Shown piece after piece: positions 46,087 through 55,496 of a DNA stretch of 64,000 nucleotides (within the stretch, counting starts at the first letter, position 1; each line of letters opens with the position of its first letter). The notes beneath the pieces were generated by a model that searched no databases, had not been told where the DNA came from, and worked only from the letters and a program-made list of their open reading frames with translations. The stretch covers positions 1,054,001 to 1,118,000 of the forward strand of contig NZ_AZUP01000001.1 of assembly GCF_000527135.1 (NCBI RefSeq). The letters run 5' to 3'. Both the position numbers and the translations under genes were made by a program. Origin of the DNA: Methyloversatilis discipulorum (GTDB taxonomy: Bacteria; Pseudomonadota; Gammaproteobacteria; Burkholderiales; Rhodocyclaceae).

Positions 46087-47211
46087 ATGTCCTCACCGGA
46101 ACTTGCCGACGCCCGCCTGTCGGCGCTGATCGCGCATTACTACGACGCCGCGCTGGACAGCAGCCTGTGGCCGGGCACCGCAACGCGCACCGCACAGGCG
46201 CTCGATTCGACCAGTACGGTCATCAAGCTGCACGGCGACGGCGCGCGGGTGGATCTGCTCGAGTGCACCGACAATCTGGTGGTCGCGGAGCGCGACCGGG
46301 CCTGGGCCGAGGACTGGCACCGGCGCGATCTTTGGGTCGAGCGCTCGGTCGCTCACGGGCTGTCACGCGTCATCACCGACGAGGATCTGGTGACGCCCGA
46401 AGAGCAGGCGCGCAGCGGTTTCTACCAGGAATGGCTGCGTCATCTCGACATCCACCACATGCTGGGCGCGGTGTTCCAGGCGGCCGATGGCGTCATCGGC
46501 GTGCTGGGCATCCATCGCACGCGCGAAGCCGGCGCCTATACCGAAGTCGAACGCAGCAAAGTCGCGCTGCTGCTGCCGCACCTGCAGCGCGCGCTGCGGC
46601 TCGGTCGGCGCCTGTCGGCGCTGTCGCAGGCGCATGCCACCGCACTGCAGGCACTCGACCGCGTCGATACCGGCGTGGTCGTGGTCGATGAGCGCTGCCG
46701 CGTCGTGCTGTCCAGCGCGATGGCGGACGCGCTGTTGCGCGGTAACACCGAACTGGCGGTGCATGGCGGATGCCTCGTTCTGCGGCAACCGGCGCTGCGC
46801 GATGCGCTGTCGGCGCGGGTGCGCGCGGCGGTCGATGTCGCGCAGGGCGAGCCGGGCGATGCCGGTGCCGCGCTGTGCGTTCCGCGTATGGGTCGGCTGC
46901 CACTGGTGCTGGAAATCGCGCCGCTGCGCCCGTCGCTGTCGGTGTTCGGCGATCAGGGGCCGGCCGCGCTGATGTTCATCCGCGACCCGGAGGCGCCGGC
47001 CGATCTGGAAAAGCTGCGCGCGCTGTTCGACCTCACGCGGACCGAAGCCGCAGTCGCCGCGGCGCTGGCGCAAGGGCGTTCGCTCGAAGGCATCGCGTCC
47101 GCGCTGGGCATCGGTCTGGCGACGGTCCGTTCCCACCTCAAGCGCATCCTTGCCAAGACCGGCACGCACCGCCAGGGCGAGGTCGTCGCCCTGCTCGCCC
47201 GCTGCGTCTGA
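46087..47211 (+). CDS. LuxR-type helix-turn-helix transcriptional regulator
   Basis: 374 residues, GGAGG before ATG 46087. The C-terminal ~60 residues are a LuxR-type HTH (LTRTEAAVAAALAQGRSLEGIASALGIGLATVRSHLKRILAKTGTHRQGEVVALL). The N-terminal 300 residues look like GAF/PAS-type sensory folds without a receiver domain or autoinducer motif, so it is an orphan one-component regulator. Divergent from the exported hypothetical gene. Target unknown. Confidence 0.87.
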   Translation: MSSPELADARLSALIAHYYDAALDSSLWPGTATRTAQALDSTSTVIKLHGDGARVDLLECTDNLVVAERDRAWAEDWHRRDLWVERSVAHGLSRVITDEDLVTPEEQARSGFYQEWLRHLDIHHMLGAVFQAADGVIGVLGIHRTREAGAYTEVERSKVALLLPHLQRALRLGRRLSALSQAHATALQALDRVDTGVVVVDERCRVVLSSAMADALLRGNTELAVHGGCLVLRQPALRDALSARVRAAVDVAQGEPGDAGAALCVPRMGRLPLVLEIAPLRPSLSVFGDQGPAALMFIRDPEAPADLEKLRALFDLTRTEAAVAAALAQGRSLEGIASALGIGLATVRSHLKRILAKTGTHRQGEVVALLARCV

Positions 47212-47257
47212 CCGGAGAACGCCCGAGCGCGCCCCCGCCATAGGTCGGGTGCGATCC

Positions 47258-47525
47258 TTGTGGGAGCGGCCTTGGCCGCGACGCGGCGGGTGCTTGCCGC
47301 TGGCTTAGATCACCGCCGCCATCGCGAGCAAGCTCGCTCCCACAGAACCCTGCTCCGACGCCGAACAGGAAGCGATCCTTGTGGGAGCGACCTTTGGTCG
47401 CGATGCGGCCGTTGCAGATCACCGCCGCTGTCGAGGTCAGAAGACCCCTCCCACAGAACCCCGGCCACGGACTCCGGCCGCCGGTCACGCGCTTCCTCCT
47501 GTGGGTGCGGCCTTGGCCGCGACTG
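47258..47525. repeat. REP-like inverted repeats (cluster 2)
   Basis: The 396-bp gap 47212-47607 has no gene. It contains CTTGTGGGAGCGGCCTTGG, CGAGCAAGCTCGCTCCCAC, CTTGTGGGAGCGACCTTTGG, GGTCAGAAGACCCCTCCCAC and TGTGGGTGCGGCCTTGGCC, i.e. alternately oriented copies of the same element family as at 36748 and 60697. Confidence 0.8.
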
Positions 47526-47607
47526 GGCCGATGCGCGCCGCAAGCGTCGGCGCAGGCCGCTGTCCGAGGATCAGCAGACCACTATTGCTGTAAGCGTATC
47601 GGGTCGG

Positions 47608-48408
47608 TTACCCACCCGGCGCCTGCTTCGTCACCGCCGCGCGTATCTCTCGGAGCTTCGCCTTCACCCGCGCTGCATTGTCCGGGCCCATGCGCAGCAG
47701 GATCTTCTGCCCTTCCGACAGCTTTTCCAGTTCGGGATCGGCGAAGGTGTAGAGCACCTTGGGCTGCGCCAGGCGCAGCGGGCCGGCGAGTTCGGGCGCA
47801 GCCAGCAGGTGGTCGATCACCTCGACCAGGCGATTGTTGAAATAGCCGTCCGGGTAGCCCAGTTCGACGTAGCGCTGCTGGAAGGCCGGGTAATTGCGCA
47901 CGTAGGCATCGACCACGGCGGCGGTCGGCACGGTGTCCACCAGATGAATATATGTGCCGTAGCGGGCGGCGTTGGATTCGTCCAGCACCCGCGCGTCGCC
48001 GCTGCCGGCCACGACCATCGGGCCGGGCACCGGTTTCACCGGCATCAGACGGCGCGCCACCTTCTCGCGCGGCAGGTTGTCGACGGTCACGACAATGCGC
48101 CGGACGATGTCGGTGCTGTTGAACAGCGTGTCGACCGAGGCGCCGAACAGTGCGCGCAGCGCGGCCAGCAGTTTTGCGTCCGGATCGACCTCGGCACCTG
48201 CCGCGTTGGCGACTTCCGGCGCGGCGATCGGGTAATGCGGCGCCGGCTCGGGCGCCGGCGCCTGGGGTTCGAGTGCCGTTACGACGGGCGCCTCGATCGG
48301 GGCGGGCGCATCGGTCGGCGCCGCCCGTTGCTGCTGCCAGTACAGATAGCCGCCTGCGCCCGCCACGGCCAGCACCAGCGCCGAAACTGCCGCCGTTGAT
48401 TTCTTCAT
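47608..48408 (-). CDS. DUF3014 domain protein, membrane anchored
   Basis: 266 residues. One N-terminal membrane helix (AVSALVLAVAGAGGYLYW), a Pro/Ala-rich linker, then the DUF3014 domain: DIVRRIVVTVDNLPREKVARRLMPVKPVPGPM, YPAFQQRYVELGYPDGYFNNRLVEVIDHLLAAPE and EGQKILLRMGPDNAARVKAKLREIR. GGAGGAG precedes the ATG. Probably periplasmic; role unknown. Confidence 0.88.
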   Translation of the reverse strand: MKKSTAAVSALVLAVAGAGGYLYWQQQRAAPTDAPAPIEAPVVTALEPQAPAPEPAPHYPIAAPEVANAAGAEVDPDAKLLAALRALFGASVDTLFNSTDIVRRIVVTVDNLPREKVARRLMPVKPVPGPMVVAGSGDARVLDESNAARYGTYIHLVDTVPTAAVVDAYVRNYPAFQQRYVELGYPDGYFNNRLVEVIDHLLAAPELAGPLRLAQPKVLYTFADPELEKLSEGQKILLRMGPDNAARVKAKLREIRAAVTKQAPGG

Positions 48409-48667
48409 GTCGGTCTCCTCCCCGGTTGCGGTCCAGCAGGATGGACAGGCATCGGGCGTGGAATATCCGACTAAAGATTTTCTGGATGTGGCAGCCTGCC
48501 ATCCGCCCCGGCCCGGGCGTGCACCGCGACGGTCCGGCTTACGCCGCCCCGCTGACGTTTGTTCGGCCGATCAATGGCTTGACGGTGAATCCCGAGTCAA
48601 CCGGGCCGCCTGCTGCCCGCCTCCTTTTCCGCCTGTGCGCCGCCCCCGGACGGTGACTTTTCGTCGC

Positions 48668-50260
48668 ATGTCTCGCCACGGGCCGGGTGTTCGGGCATGC
48701 TGGCGCGCCTTGAGCACCCGACGCCCCCGAGACGCTGTGGCCCTCATTGCTCCGACTTCCGCTGCACTTCCGTCGCGCCCCGACTGGCGCGTATTCCTTC
48801 TGCTGCCGCTGCTGCACTTCGCCAGCGTGAAGCTGACGATGTCGCTCGCGATGTCGCCGGAGAACGAGGTCGTGGTGTGGCTGCCGAATGCGGTACTGCT
48901 GGCCGCGCTTCTGCACTGGCAGGGCGCGCGCGGTGGCTGGATGGCGGCGCTGGTGCTGGCGTCCGACATCTACGCGAACATCCCCGCCTTCCCGCCTTTG
49001 CAGGCAACGCTGGTCAGCCTGTGCAATCTGTCCGAGGTGGCCTTCACCTATCTGCTGATGCGCCGGCTCGGCGTTTCACCGGGCCTCGAACGCATCCACG
49101 ACTTCGGCCGCTTCCTGCTGGCCGGACCGCTGCTCGGGTCGCTCGGCGCCTCGCTGCTGGCCGGCGTCGTGCTGATGACGCTGGACCGGGTCAGCGCACC
49201 CTACTCGACCCTGACGCTGCTGTGGTGGTTCGGCGACGCGCTCGGGCTGCTCATTTACACGCCGCTGCTGCTGGCCTTCCTGCGACGCGACCCGGAGGGC
49301 GCACGCGGTGGCCCGGCGGGCATCGCGATGATGGCGCTGACGCTGGCCTTCGCGGCGCTGCTGTTCACCCAGCCAGTCAATGCCGGCGCCGCCTTTCACG
49401 TCGCGCTGACGCCGCACCTGCTGCTGCTGCCGCTGCTGTGGGTGGCGGTGCGCTGCGGCACGCGTTGCACTGCACTGACGGTGGCGCTGATCGCGCTCGG
49501 CGCGGCGTGGTCGGTCACCACCGGACACCAGCCCTTCGGCGCGGCGTCGCCGCACGACACCATACTGCGCGCGCAGGAATACATCCTGACGCTGAGCATC
49601 ATCGGCATGGGGCTGTCCATCCTGCTGCGGGAACAGCGCGCGATGGCGCACGAGCTCGAAGACAAGGTGCGCGAACGCACGATCGAACTTGAAGCGTCGA
49701 ACCGCCGACTGGCCGAGCTGAGCGCCACCGACAGCCTGACCGGCATCGCCAACCGCCGCCGCTTCGACGAAACGATGGAAGCCGAATGGGCACGCGCGCG
49801 GCGCAGTGGCGAGCCGCTGGCGCTGTGCCTGCTCGACGTCGACCTGTTCAAGCCCTACAACGACCACTACGGCCACCTCGCCGGTGACGACTGCCTGCGC
49901 CTGGTGGCCGAGGTGATCAACGCGCATGTGCGCCGCTCCACCGATCTGGTGGCGCGCTATGGCGGCGAGGAATTCGCCTTCATCATTCCGGGTGTCGATG
50001 CCGACGGTGCGCTCGCCACCGCGCACGCCGTCTGTGCCGCGCTGCAGGCGCGCGGCCAGCCGCACGTGCGCTCGCCCTTCGGCGTACTGACGGCCAGCAT
50101 CGGCGTGGCCGTCATGGTGCCGGCCGACGACGACACGTCGGACCAACTGGTGCGACTGGCCGATCAGGCGCTGTACGAAGCCAAGCGTGCCGGCCGCAAC
50201 CGCGTGGTGCGGGTGGCCAGCGAAGACGTCGAGCTGCTGCGCGCCGTGCACCGCGGCTGA
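48668..50260 (+). CDS. MASE1-GGDEF diguanylate cyclase
   Basis: 530 residues from ATG 48668; GTG 48737 is an alternative start nearer the conserved region. The MASE1 membrane sensor (about residues 35-320) has eight or so helices with LPLLHFASVKLTMSLAMSPENEVVVWLPNAVLLAALL. A short coiled segment leads to a GGDEF domain with the active-site motif GGEEF (about residue 432) and an RxxD inhibitory site RSTD five residues before it. Should make c-di-GMP with product feedback. Convergent with another diguanylate cyclase 8 bp away. Confidence 0.92.
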   Translation: MSRHGPGVRACWRALSTRRPRDAVALIAPTSAALPSRPDWRVFLLLPLLHFASVKLTMSLAMSPENEVVVWLPNAVLLAALLHWQGARGGWMAALVLASDIYANIPAFPPLQATLVSLCNLSEVAFTYLLMRRLGVSPGLERIHDFGRFLLAGPLLGSLGASLLAGVVLMTLDRVSAPYSTLTLLWWFGDALGLLIYTPLLLAFLRRDPEGARGGPAGIAMMALTLAFAALLFTQPVNAGAAFHVALTPHLLLLPLLWVAVRCGTRCTALTVALIALGAAWSVTTGHQPFGAASPHDTILRAQEYILTLSIIGMGLSILLREQRAMAHELEDKVRERTIELEASNRRLAELSATDSLTGIANRRRFDETMEAEWARARRSGEPLALCLLDVDLFKPYNDHYGHLAGDDCLRLVAEVINAHVRRSTDLVARYGGEEFAFIIPGVDADGALATAHAVCAALQARGQPHVRSPFGVLTASIGVAVMVPADDDTSDQLVRLADQALYEAKRAGRNRVVRVASEDVELLRAVHRG

Positions 50261-50268
50261 CGCGGCAT

Positions 50269-51999
50269 TCAGGCGGCGGCGCACACGACGCGATTGCGCC
50301 CCTGCCGCTTGGCCCGGTACAGACACTCGTCGGCCGCGGCGATGGCGGCATCGAGCGAATCGTCGTCCGGCCGGCAGGCGGCGACACCGAAACTGGCGGT
50401 GATGCGCAGTTCGCCGCCGTCATCGAGCGGAATGCGCAGCGCCTCGATGACATGGCGCAGGCGCTCGGCGTGCTGGATGGCGCTGGCGACGTCGGTGTGC
50501 GGCATCAGCACGACGAATTCCTCGCCGCCATAGCGCGCCGCCACGTCGCCGCGCCGGCTCTGTTCGCCGCACAGCCGCGCCACCTCGACCAGCACCGCGT
50601 CGCCGACGACGTGGCCGTAGCCGTCGTTCACCTGCTTGAAGTGGTCGATGTCGAACAGCGCGACCGCCACCGGGTAGCCGTGGCGCTGCTGGTTCGGAAT
50701 GTGGCGCTCGGCCAGCGTGAAGAAGCCACGCCGGTTCGGCAGCCCGGTCAGGAAATCGGTATTGGACTGGTCGCGCAACTGCTCAACCAGGCGCTGGCGT
50801 TCGTCCTCCAGCGCGACGCGCGCGATGCTGTTGGCGCGCAGCACGCTGATCGCCTGCAGCACGTCGGCCACTTCGTCGCGATGGCGCGGCTTGGGCACCG
50901 TGCGCTGCAGATTGCCCTGGGCGATGGCGACGATGAGGTCGGCGGTTTCTTCCAGCGGGCGCACCACCCGGTGATGCACCACCCACAGCGTGAGCGCGAG
51001 CAGCCCCAGCGTCAGCACGCTGCCCGCGCCGATCCACAGCAGCGCCGCGCGCGCCTCGGCATGACCGCTGCGCGCCTGTTCGAGCGCTTCGTCCATCAGC
51101 ACGTCGCGCAGCGCGACGATGGCATCCATGTCCGGCACGTAGCGCGCGGCAAAGCCGGCGGCGTCCATTCCGTAGTGCGCGTCGCCCAGACCGTGCGCGG
51201 TCAGCGCCTCGACGAAGGGGATGGCGGATTCGAAGTAGCGCAGCTGCATCGTCGCGGTCGCGGTCTGTACCGGCACGCGGTCAGGTGCGGCTTCGGTGCG
51301 CTGCACCAGCAGTTTGCGCAATTGCTCGACCCGGCCGCGCAGCCGTTCGATCTCGACATGTTCGGCGTCGCGCAGCGGCTGCCGCGAGGTCAGCGCAACC
51401 GTGAACTGCGAACCGAGCTGGCCGGCGTATTCGCGCAGATCGGCGGCGATGCGCGCGCCAATCAGCGCGTCGGCGGCCCGCGGGTAGGCAGCCACCGCCT
51501 CGTTGGTCAGGCGCATCAGCGCCGGCGACAGGTCGTCGATCACCGCGAACATCTTGCCGATGGCCTCGCTGATGGCGGCCGGGCTGCGCTGTGCCCGAGG
51601 CAGCGCCGCGGTGCGGTCTATCGCCTCGCGCGCATGCGCCAGCTGCAGCGCAGCGCGCGCGATCAGCGCACGCACCTCGTTGCGCGGTACCGACGGCGTA
51701 CCCACCGTGTGCTCAAGTACGGCGAAGGCGGCGTCAGTGCGCGCCCGCGCCTGCGCCAGCCGTTCGTGCTTCGCCGGGTCACCGGGCAGGTCGTCGCCGA
51801 GCACGCCGTTGGCCGGCCCGCGCTCGCGCGACGCCATTTCGGCGGCGAGCAGCAGATGACCGAGGTGCTCCATCGCCTCAAGGCCGCTGCGCGCCTGCGC
51901 GGCACGCGACCACTCGACCACGACGATGCGCAGCGAGAGGCCAAGAACGGCGCAGGCGAGCAGGAGGCTGACCAGCCAGAAAAGTCGGTGGAGGCGCAT
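50269..51999 (-). CDS. diguanylate cyclase with periplasmic sensor domain and HAMP linker
   Basis: 576 residues. Helix 1 (LFWLVSLLLACAVLGLSLRIVVV), a ~290-residue helical periplasmic domain (nitrate/amine-sensor NIT-like in appearance), helix 2 (LWIGAGSVLTLGLLALTLWVV), a HAMP-like linker (VVRPLEETADLIVAIAQGNLQ) and a GGDEF domain with GGEEF near residue 491 and an RxxD site RRGD before it. Likely active. The ligand is not known. Confidence 0.92.
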   Translation of the reverse strand: MRLHRLFWLVSLLLACAVLGLSLRIVVVEWSRAAQARSGLEAMEHLGHLLLAAEMASRERGPANGVLGDDLPGDPAKHERLAQARARTDAAFAVLEHTVGTPSVPRNEVRALIARAALQLAHAREAIDRTAALPRAQRSPAAISEAIGKMFAVIDDLSPALMRLTNEAVAAYPRAADALIGARIAADLREYAGQLGSQFTVALTSRQPLRDAEHVEIERLRGRVEQLRKLLVQRTEAAPDRVPVQTATATMQLRYFESAIPFVEALTAHGLGDAHYGMDAAGFAARYVPDMDAIVALRDVLMDEALEQARSGHAEARAALLWIGAGSVLTLGLLALTLWVVHHRVVRPLEETADLIVAIAQGNLQRTVPKPRHRDEVADVLQAISVLRANSIARVALEDERQRLVEQLRDQSNTDFLTGLPNRRGFFTLAERHIPNQQRHGYPVAVALFDIDHFKQVNDGYGHVVGDAVLVEVARLCGEQSRRGDVAARYGGEEFVVLMPHTDVASAIQHAERLRHVIEALRIPLDDGGELRITASFGVAACRPDDDSLDAAIAAADECLYRAKRQGRNRVVCAAA

Positions 52000-52184
52000 T
52001 CGGGAAGGAAAACGCCGTGCAAGGACTGCACGGCGCGGGTATCAGGTCGGTTCTTCTTGTGCTTGTCGGAAAAGGAGGATCGGGTTCCGGGCACCGCGGA
52101 GGGTGCCCGGAAGGGCGCCAAGTGTAGCCCGGCCAGCTGCGTCTGCAACGACCTGGATCAAACACCGGGCACGCGACCCGACCC

Positions 52185-52212
52185 GCAGACCTCACCCGCG
52201 GGTGAGGTCTGC
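52185..52212. repeat. perfect 28-bp palindrome downstream of csbD
   Basis: GCAGACCTCACCCG followed directly by its reverse complement, 8 bp after the CsbD stop. It can form a 13-14 bp hairpin on either strand. No T-run follows in the minus direction, so it is either a non-canonical terminator or a protein-binding site. The rest of 52000-52184 shows nothing clear. Confidence 0.6.
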
Positions 52213-52220
52213 GCTGCCGG

Positions 52221-52418
52221 TCAGAGGCGCTTTTCCCACTCGCGAACCTGCCGTTCGGCCTCGTCCTTGGCGATGCCGTAGCGCTCCTGGATCTTGCCGG
52301 CGAGCTGTTCGCGGCGGCCGGCGATGACGTCGAAGTCGTCGTCGGTGAGCTTGCCCCACTGTTCCTGCACCTTGCCCTTGATCTGCTTCCAGTTTCCCTC
52401 GATACGATCGGTATTCAT
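52221..52418 (-). CDS. CsbD family stress protein
   Basis: 65 residues: MNTDRIEGNWKQIKGKVQEQWGKLTDDDFDVIAGRREQLAGKIQ and so on, the CsbD signature. AAGGAA precedes the ATG. CsbD-like proteins are induced by general stress; the mechanism is unknown. Followed by genes for a ferritin-like protein and DUF1328 on the same strand. Confidence 0.93.
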   Translation of the reverse strand: MNTDRIEGNWKQIKGKVQEQWGKLTDDDFDVIAGRREQLAGKIQERYGIAKDEAERQVREWEKRL

Positions 52419-52490
52419 GGCAATTCCTTTCATGGATGGACGGAAGGTTCCGGTCGGCGCGGCGTGCGCGCCGGCGGATCGGAAGGCCGG

Positions 52491-53054
52491 TCAGCGTTCG
52501 AGCAGACCGGCCAGTTCATCGGCGTGCTCTTCCTCATCAACCAGGATGTCTTCGAGCAGACGCCGGGTGGTCGGGTCCTTGTCGGCAACGAGCGCGATCA
52601 TCTGGCGGTAGGCTTCCACCGCCACCCGCTCGGCGAGTAGGTTGGCGCGCAGCATGGATTTCAGGTCGAGCGCCTCGTCGTAGGCGGCATGGCTGCGGTC
52701 AAGCAGACCTTCGGGACTGAAATCGGGCTCGCCACCGAGCTGCACGATGCGCGCGGCCAGGCGGTCGGCGTGCCCCGCCTCCTCGTTCGCATGCACCATG
52801 AATTCGGCGGCCACCGCCGGCGCGTTGAGTCCGGTCGCGGTGAAATGATGGCGCTTGTAGCGCAGCACACAGACCAGTTCGGTGGCCAGGGCGCCGTTGA
52901 GCAGTCGTACGATGTCGGCCGCCCAAGGGCTCATGGCCGGCGTGACGGCGCCATCCTGCATCTGCTGGTGGACGCGCTGCAATGCCGCGTGGTCAAGCTC
53001 GAGCGGACCCTTGGCGGGCGCCGTATCGGATAGCGGAAAGCTTGCGATGTTCAT
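52491..53054 (-). CDS. ferritin-like (bacterioferritin-type) protein
   Basis: 187 residues, four-helix ferritin-like fold. Di-iron ligand pattern: Glu in ALATELVCVLRYKRHHF, ExxH in MVHANEEAGHADRLAARI, Glu in NLLAERVAVEAYRQMI and ExxH in LVDEEEHADELAGLL. It probably stores iron or protects against peroxide. AAGGAG lies before the ATG. Between csbD and DUF1328, consistent with a stress-response set. Confidence 0.9.
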   Translation of the reverse strand: MNIASFPLSDTAPAKGPLELDHAALQRVHQQMQDGAVTPAMSPWAADIVRLLNGALATELVCVLRYKRHHFTATGLNAPAVAAEFMVHANEEAGHADRLAARIVQLGGEPDFSPEGLLDRSHAAYDEALDLKSMLRANLLAERVAVEAYRQMIALVADKDPTTRRLLEDILVDEEEHADELAGLLER

Positions 53055-53086
53055 GAGATTCTCCTTGGCGTTTCAGCGCGCCGCGC

Positions 53087-53260
53087 TCAGTCGATTGCCT
53101 TGAGGCCCAGCAGACCGAGCACGAGCAGCACGACGAAAATGGCGACGAACACGAAGAACAGGATCTTCGCGATACCGGCCGCGCCGGCAGCGATGCCGGT
53201 GAAGCCGAACAGACCGGCGACGATGGATACGATCGCGAAAATGAGTGCCCACTTCAGCAT
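53087..53260 (-). CDS. DUF1328 small membrane protein (YtjA-like)
   Basis: 57 residues: [20 protein letters not shown] then [20 protein letters not shown] and a short tail ending GLKAID. Two membrane helices, typical of DUF1328. AAGGAG lies 6 bp before the ATG. Start and stop were read directly from the sequence. Members are stress-associated; function unknown. Confidence 0.93.
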   Translation of the reverse strand: MLKWALIFAIVSIVAGLFGFTGIAAGAAGIAKILFFVFVAIFVVLLVLGLLGLKAID

Positions 53261-53460
53261 GACAATCTCCTTGCGTGAGGGAAGTCGGTACCGGAGCGGA
53301 GGCTGTAGCGCCGCCGCTGCATGACCAAATCATGGGCGGACGGCGCCTTGAAGCGTATAGGTGATCGGGCAACGCCCTGTAGGCGCATCCCCGTGTCGTG
53401 TCGGTGTGGTCCGACGCGGGCAGGTGAGCGGCGGCGGCGGTGTGGGCGACTGCGGACGCC

Positions 53461-53772
53461 CTACTCCGGCACGTAGACGAGCGAGCCGTCCTCCATCAGG
53501 TAGGCAGTGCCGGCTTTGACGCCGCGGCCGGCGCCCGCCTCGCCCTCGCCACGGAAGCGGCTGAGCTGGTCGCCCTTCTTGACGACGATTTCCATGTCCG
53601 GCTGGCCGGCATTGCGGATCACGGTCAGGTCGCCGGCGGCGAAGGGGTTCAGCGGATGGCGTGCCACCGCGATCAGCAGCGCGGCGATGATGACCAGGAA
53701 CACGTCGATCAGATTGACCACCGACAGGATGGGGTCGTCGTCCTCGGTGTCGTCGAGCAGGCGCGTTCTCAT
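53461..53772 (-). CDS. DUF2149 protein (ExbD-like partner of the proton channel)
   Basis: 103 residues. One N-terminal membrane helix (DPILSVVNLIDVFLVIIAALLIAVA) after a short acidic cytoplasmic tail with an Asp in the helix region, as in ExbD/TolR-type proteins, and a small periplasmic part. Its start overlaps the stop of the ExbB-like gene (4 bp), so the two are coupled. DUF2149 with an ExbB-like partner occurs in heme/iron uptake (hmu) operons of Bacteroidetes. Confidence 0.88.
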   Translation of the reverse strand: MRTRLLDDTEDDDPILSVVNLIDVFLVIIAALLIAVARHPLNPFAAGDLTVIRNAGQPDMEIVVKKGDQLSRFRGEGEAGAGRGVKAGTAYLMEDGSLVYVPE

Positions 53773-54314
53773 CGCGCCGGCTCCGTCGGCAGTGCGTGCG
53801 GCCGTTCGTGCAGGAACGGCTCGGTCGCCGCGCCGCCCGCGCGCTCGCGTTCTATCCGCAGCAGATCGGCGGCGTACCAGCGGCGCCGTACCTGAGCCAC
53901 GGCATAGGTCATGGCCGAAGCGATCAGCGCCAGGATGACGGCCGAAAACGCAACGCCCAGCCCGCCCGACACCGCCGCCAGATTACCGTCGCCGAGCGCG
54001 GCCAGCGCCGGCCCCATCGGAATCATCGTGGCGACCAGACCGAGCAGTGGCGCCACGCGGGTGGCGATGCGCACGCATTCGAGTCGCTGCGCGGCGATCA
54101 CTTCGAGTTCGCCGCTGCCGACGCGCGGGTCGGCGCGCACCACCTGGTTCAGTTCGAATCCGGCCGCCTGGCCGGCACGCCGCTGCATCGCCTGCACGAC
54201 GAAGGCACCGAGCGCGAAGAAGGCGTACAGGAACAGCGCCGCGATGGCGACCAGCACCGGCGTCAGGAAGAACTGGCTGACGCCGTAAAGCGCGCCTTCA
54301 ATCGATGAAGTCAT
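53769..54314 (-). CDS. MotA/TolQ/ExbB-family proton channel protein
   Basis: 181 residues with three hydrophobic helices: one at the N-terminus (FLTPVLVAIAALFLYAFFALGAFVV) and two near residues 85-140 (RVAPLLGLVATMIPMGPALAALGDGNLAAVSGGLGVAFSAVILALIASAMTYAV), matching the TolQ/ExbB core. GGAG precedes the ATG. It forms the likely proton-motive-force converter with the DUF2149 protein; no TonB receptor or CobN-like gene is adjacent. Confidence 0.88.
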   Translation of the reverse strand: MTSSIEGALYGVSQFFLTPVLVAIAALFLYAFFALGAFVVQAMQRRAGQAAGFELNQVVRADPRVGSGELEVIAAQRLECVRIATRVAPLLGLVATMIPMGPALAALGDGNLAAVSGGLGVAFSAVILALIASAMTYAVAQVRRRWYAADLLRIERERAGGAATEPFLHERPHALPTEPAR

Positions 54315-54344
54315 GTCCGCTCCATATATATATGCACAAGGGAT

Positions 54345-55331
54345 TCAGGCGGCGCGGCGCAGCGGCTGCGGCCGAAGCTGCGGCGCCGGTGCCGGCTCCG
54401 CAGCCGGGCGCTGCCGCAGCCGGGCGAGCGCGCCGGCAGCGAAGGCGGCCAGCAATGGCAGCAGCCAGAGTCGGTCCGGTGCGGGCTGCGTAACCGGCTG
54501 TGTCGTCACCTCGACCAGTCGGCGGCCAGCGGCGGGTGCCGCCTCGGGTGCCGGCGGTGCAGAGGGTGCCGACGGTGCTGTGGCCGGTTCCGGCGCCACA
54601 GTATCGGTGCCGCCGAGGCGCCGCGCGCGGACCGGCGCTGGCGCAGGCTCATCGACCCGGGCCACGGCCAGCTGGAAATCGGCAGCGGCGAGATCGGCGC
54701 TGGCATCAGCCGTCATCGCCGGCGCCGGCGCTTCGCCGACGCCCTGCCCGCTGCCGTCGCGCACCGCGGTGTGGTGGCCGGTGCGCAGGAACTCCTGCGC
54801 CGATTCATCGCCCTCGGCCGCCGCCTCACGGAACCAGCGCATCGCCTCCTCGACATTGCGTTCGACGCCACGCCCCTGGTAGAGCGCGGTGGCGTAGTGC
54901 ATCTTGCCCAGCGGTCCGTAGTAGGGGTCGCCGCTGGTCGCCGCCCGCAACAGCATTTCGGTGGCCTTGACCGGGTCCTGCGGCACGCCCTGCCCGTTCT
55001 CGTACATCAGCGCCTTCCAGATCAGCGCACCGGTGTAGCCAGCCGCGATGCACTTGTCGAACACCTTGTTCGCCGTTTCGTGGTCGCCGCACTTGGACAG
55101 CAGGTAACCGGCCGCGCAGCTGACCGGCCCGGCCGGCTGCGACGCCGCGTACTGCAGCGACAGCTCACCGACCGCGTGGTGGAGATCGTCCGGCGAGGCT
55201 GGCTGCATCGCACCGCCGCAGAACCGGTTGCCCTCGTCGGCGATCAGCGGCGGTGCCACCAGCAGCGCGCAGACGGCGAAGCAGACAGGCAGCAGGCGAT
55301 CACCTCTGCGCCGGCGGGTTGAAGCACTCAT
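54345..55331 (-). CDS. exported Sel1-like repeat protein with C-terminal membrane helix
   Basis: 328 residues. Signal peptide (LLPVCFAVCALLVAPPLIA), then helical repeats about residues 60-190 of which two fit Sel1 (ALIWKALMYENGQGVPQDPVKATEMLLRAA and HYATALYQGRGVERNVEEAMRWFREAAAEGDESAQEFL). A long Pro/Ala/Glu linker follows, then a membrane helix (WLLPLLAAFAAGALARL) and a basic tail. It is the first gene of the unit with the ExbB/DUF2149 pair and could be the periplasmic partner moved by the channel; this is inference. Confidence 0.75.
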   Translation of the reverse strand: MSASTRRRRGDRLLPVCFAVCALLVAPPLIADEGNRFCGGAMQPASPDDLHHAVGELSLQYAASQPAGPVSCAAGYLLSKCGDHETANKVFDKCIAAGYTGALIWKALMYENGQGVPQDPVKATEMLLRAATSGDPYYGPLGKMHYATALYQGRGVERNVEEAMRWFREAAAEGDESAQEFLRTGHHTAVRDGSGQGVGEAPAPAMTADASADLAAADFQLAVARVDEPAPAPVRARRLGGTDTVAPEPATAPSAPSAPPAPEAAPAAGRRLVEVTTQPVTQPAPDRLWLLPLLAAFAAGALARLRQRPAAEPAPAPQLRPQPLRRAA

Positions 55332-55496
55332 GCAGAAACTCCCGGAACGGACCGGGACAGAATCTAGGCTTCGCGACGCTCCGGGTCGTGCGCAATATCA
55401 ATCCGGAATGACGGGCAAAGTCCACGGCGGGCACTGCGGCCGCCGACTGCAACGAAAGGCGGCACACTTGCGGCTTGTCTTCCGCGGAGATCCGTC

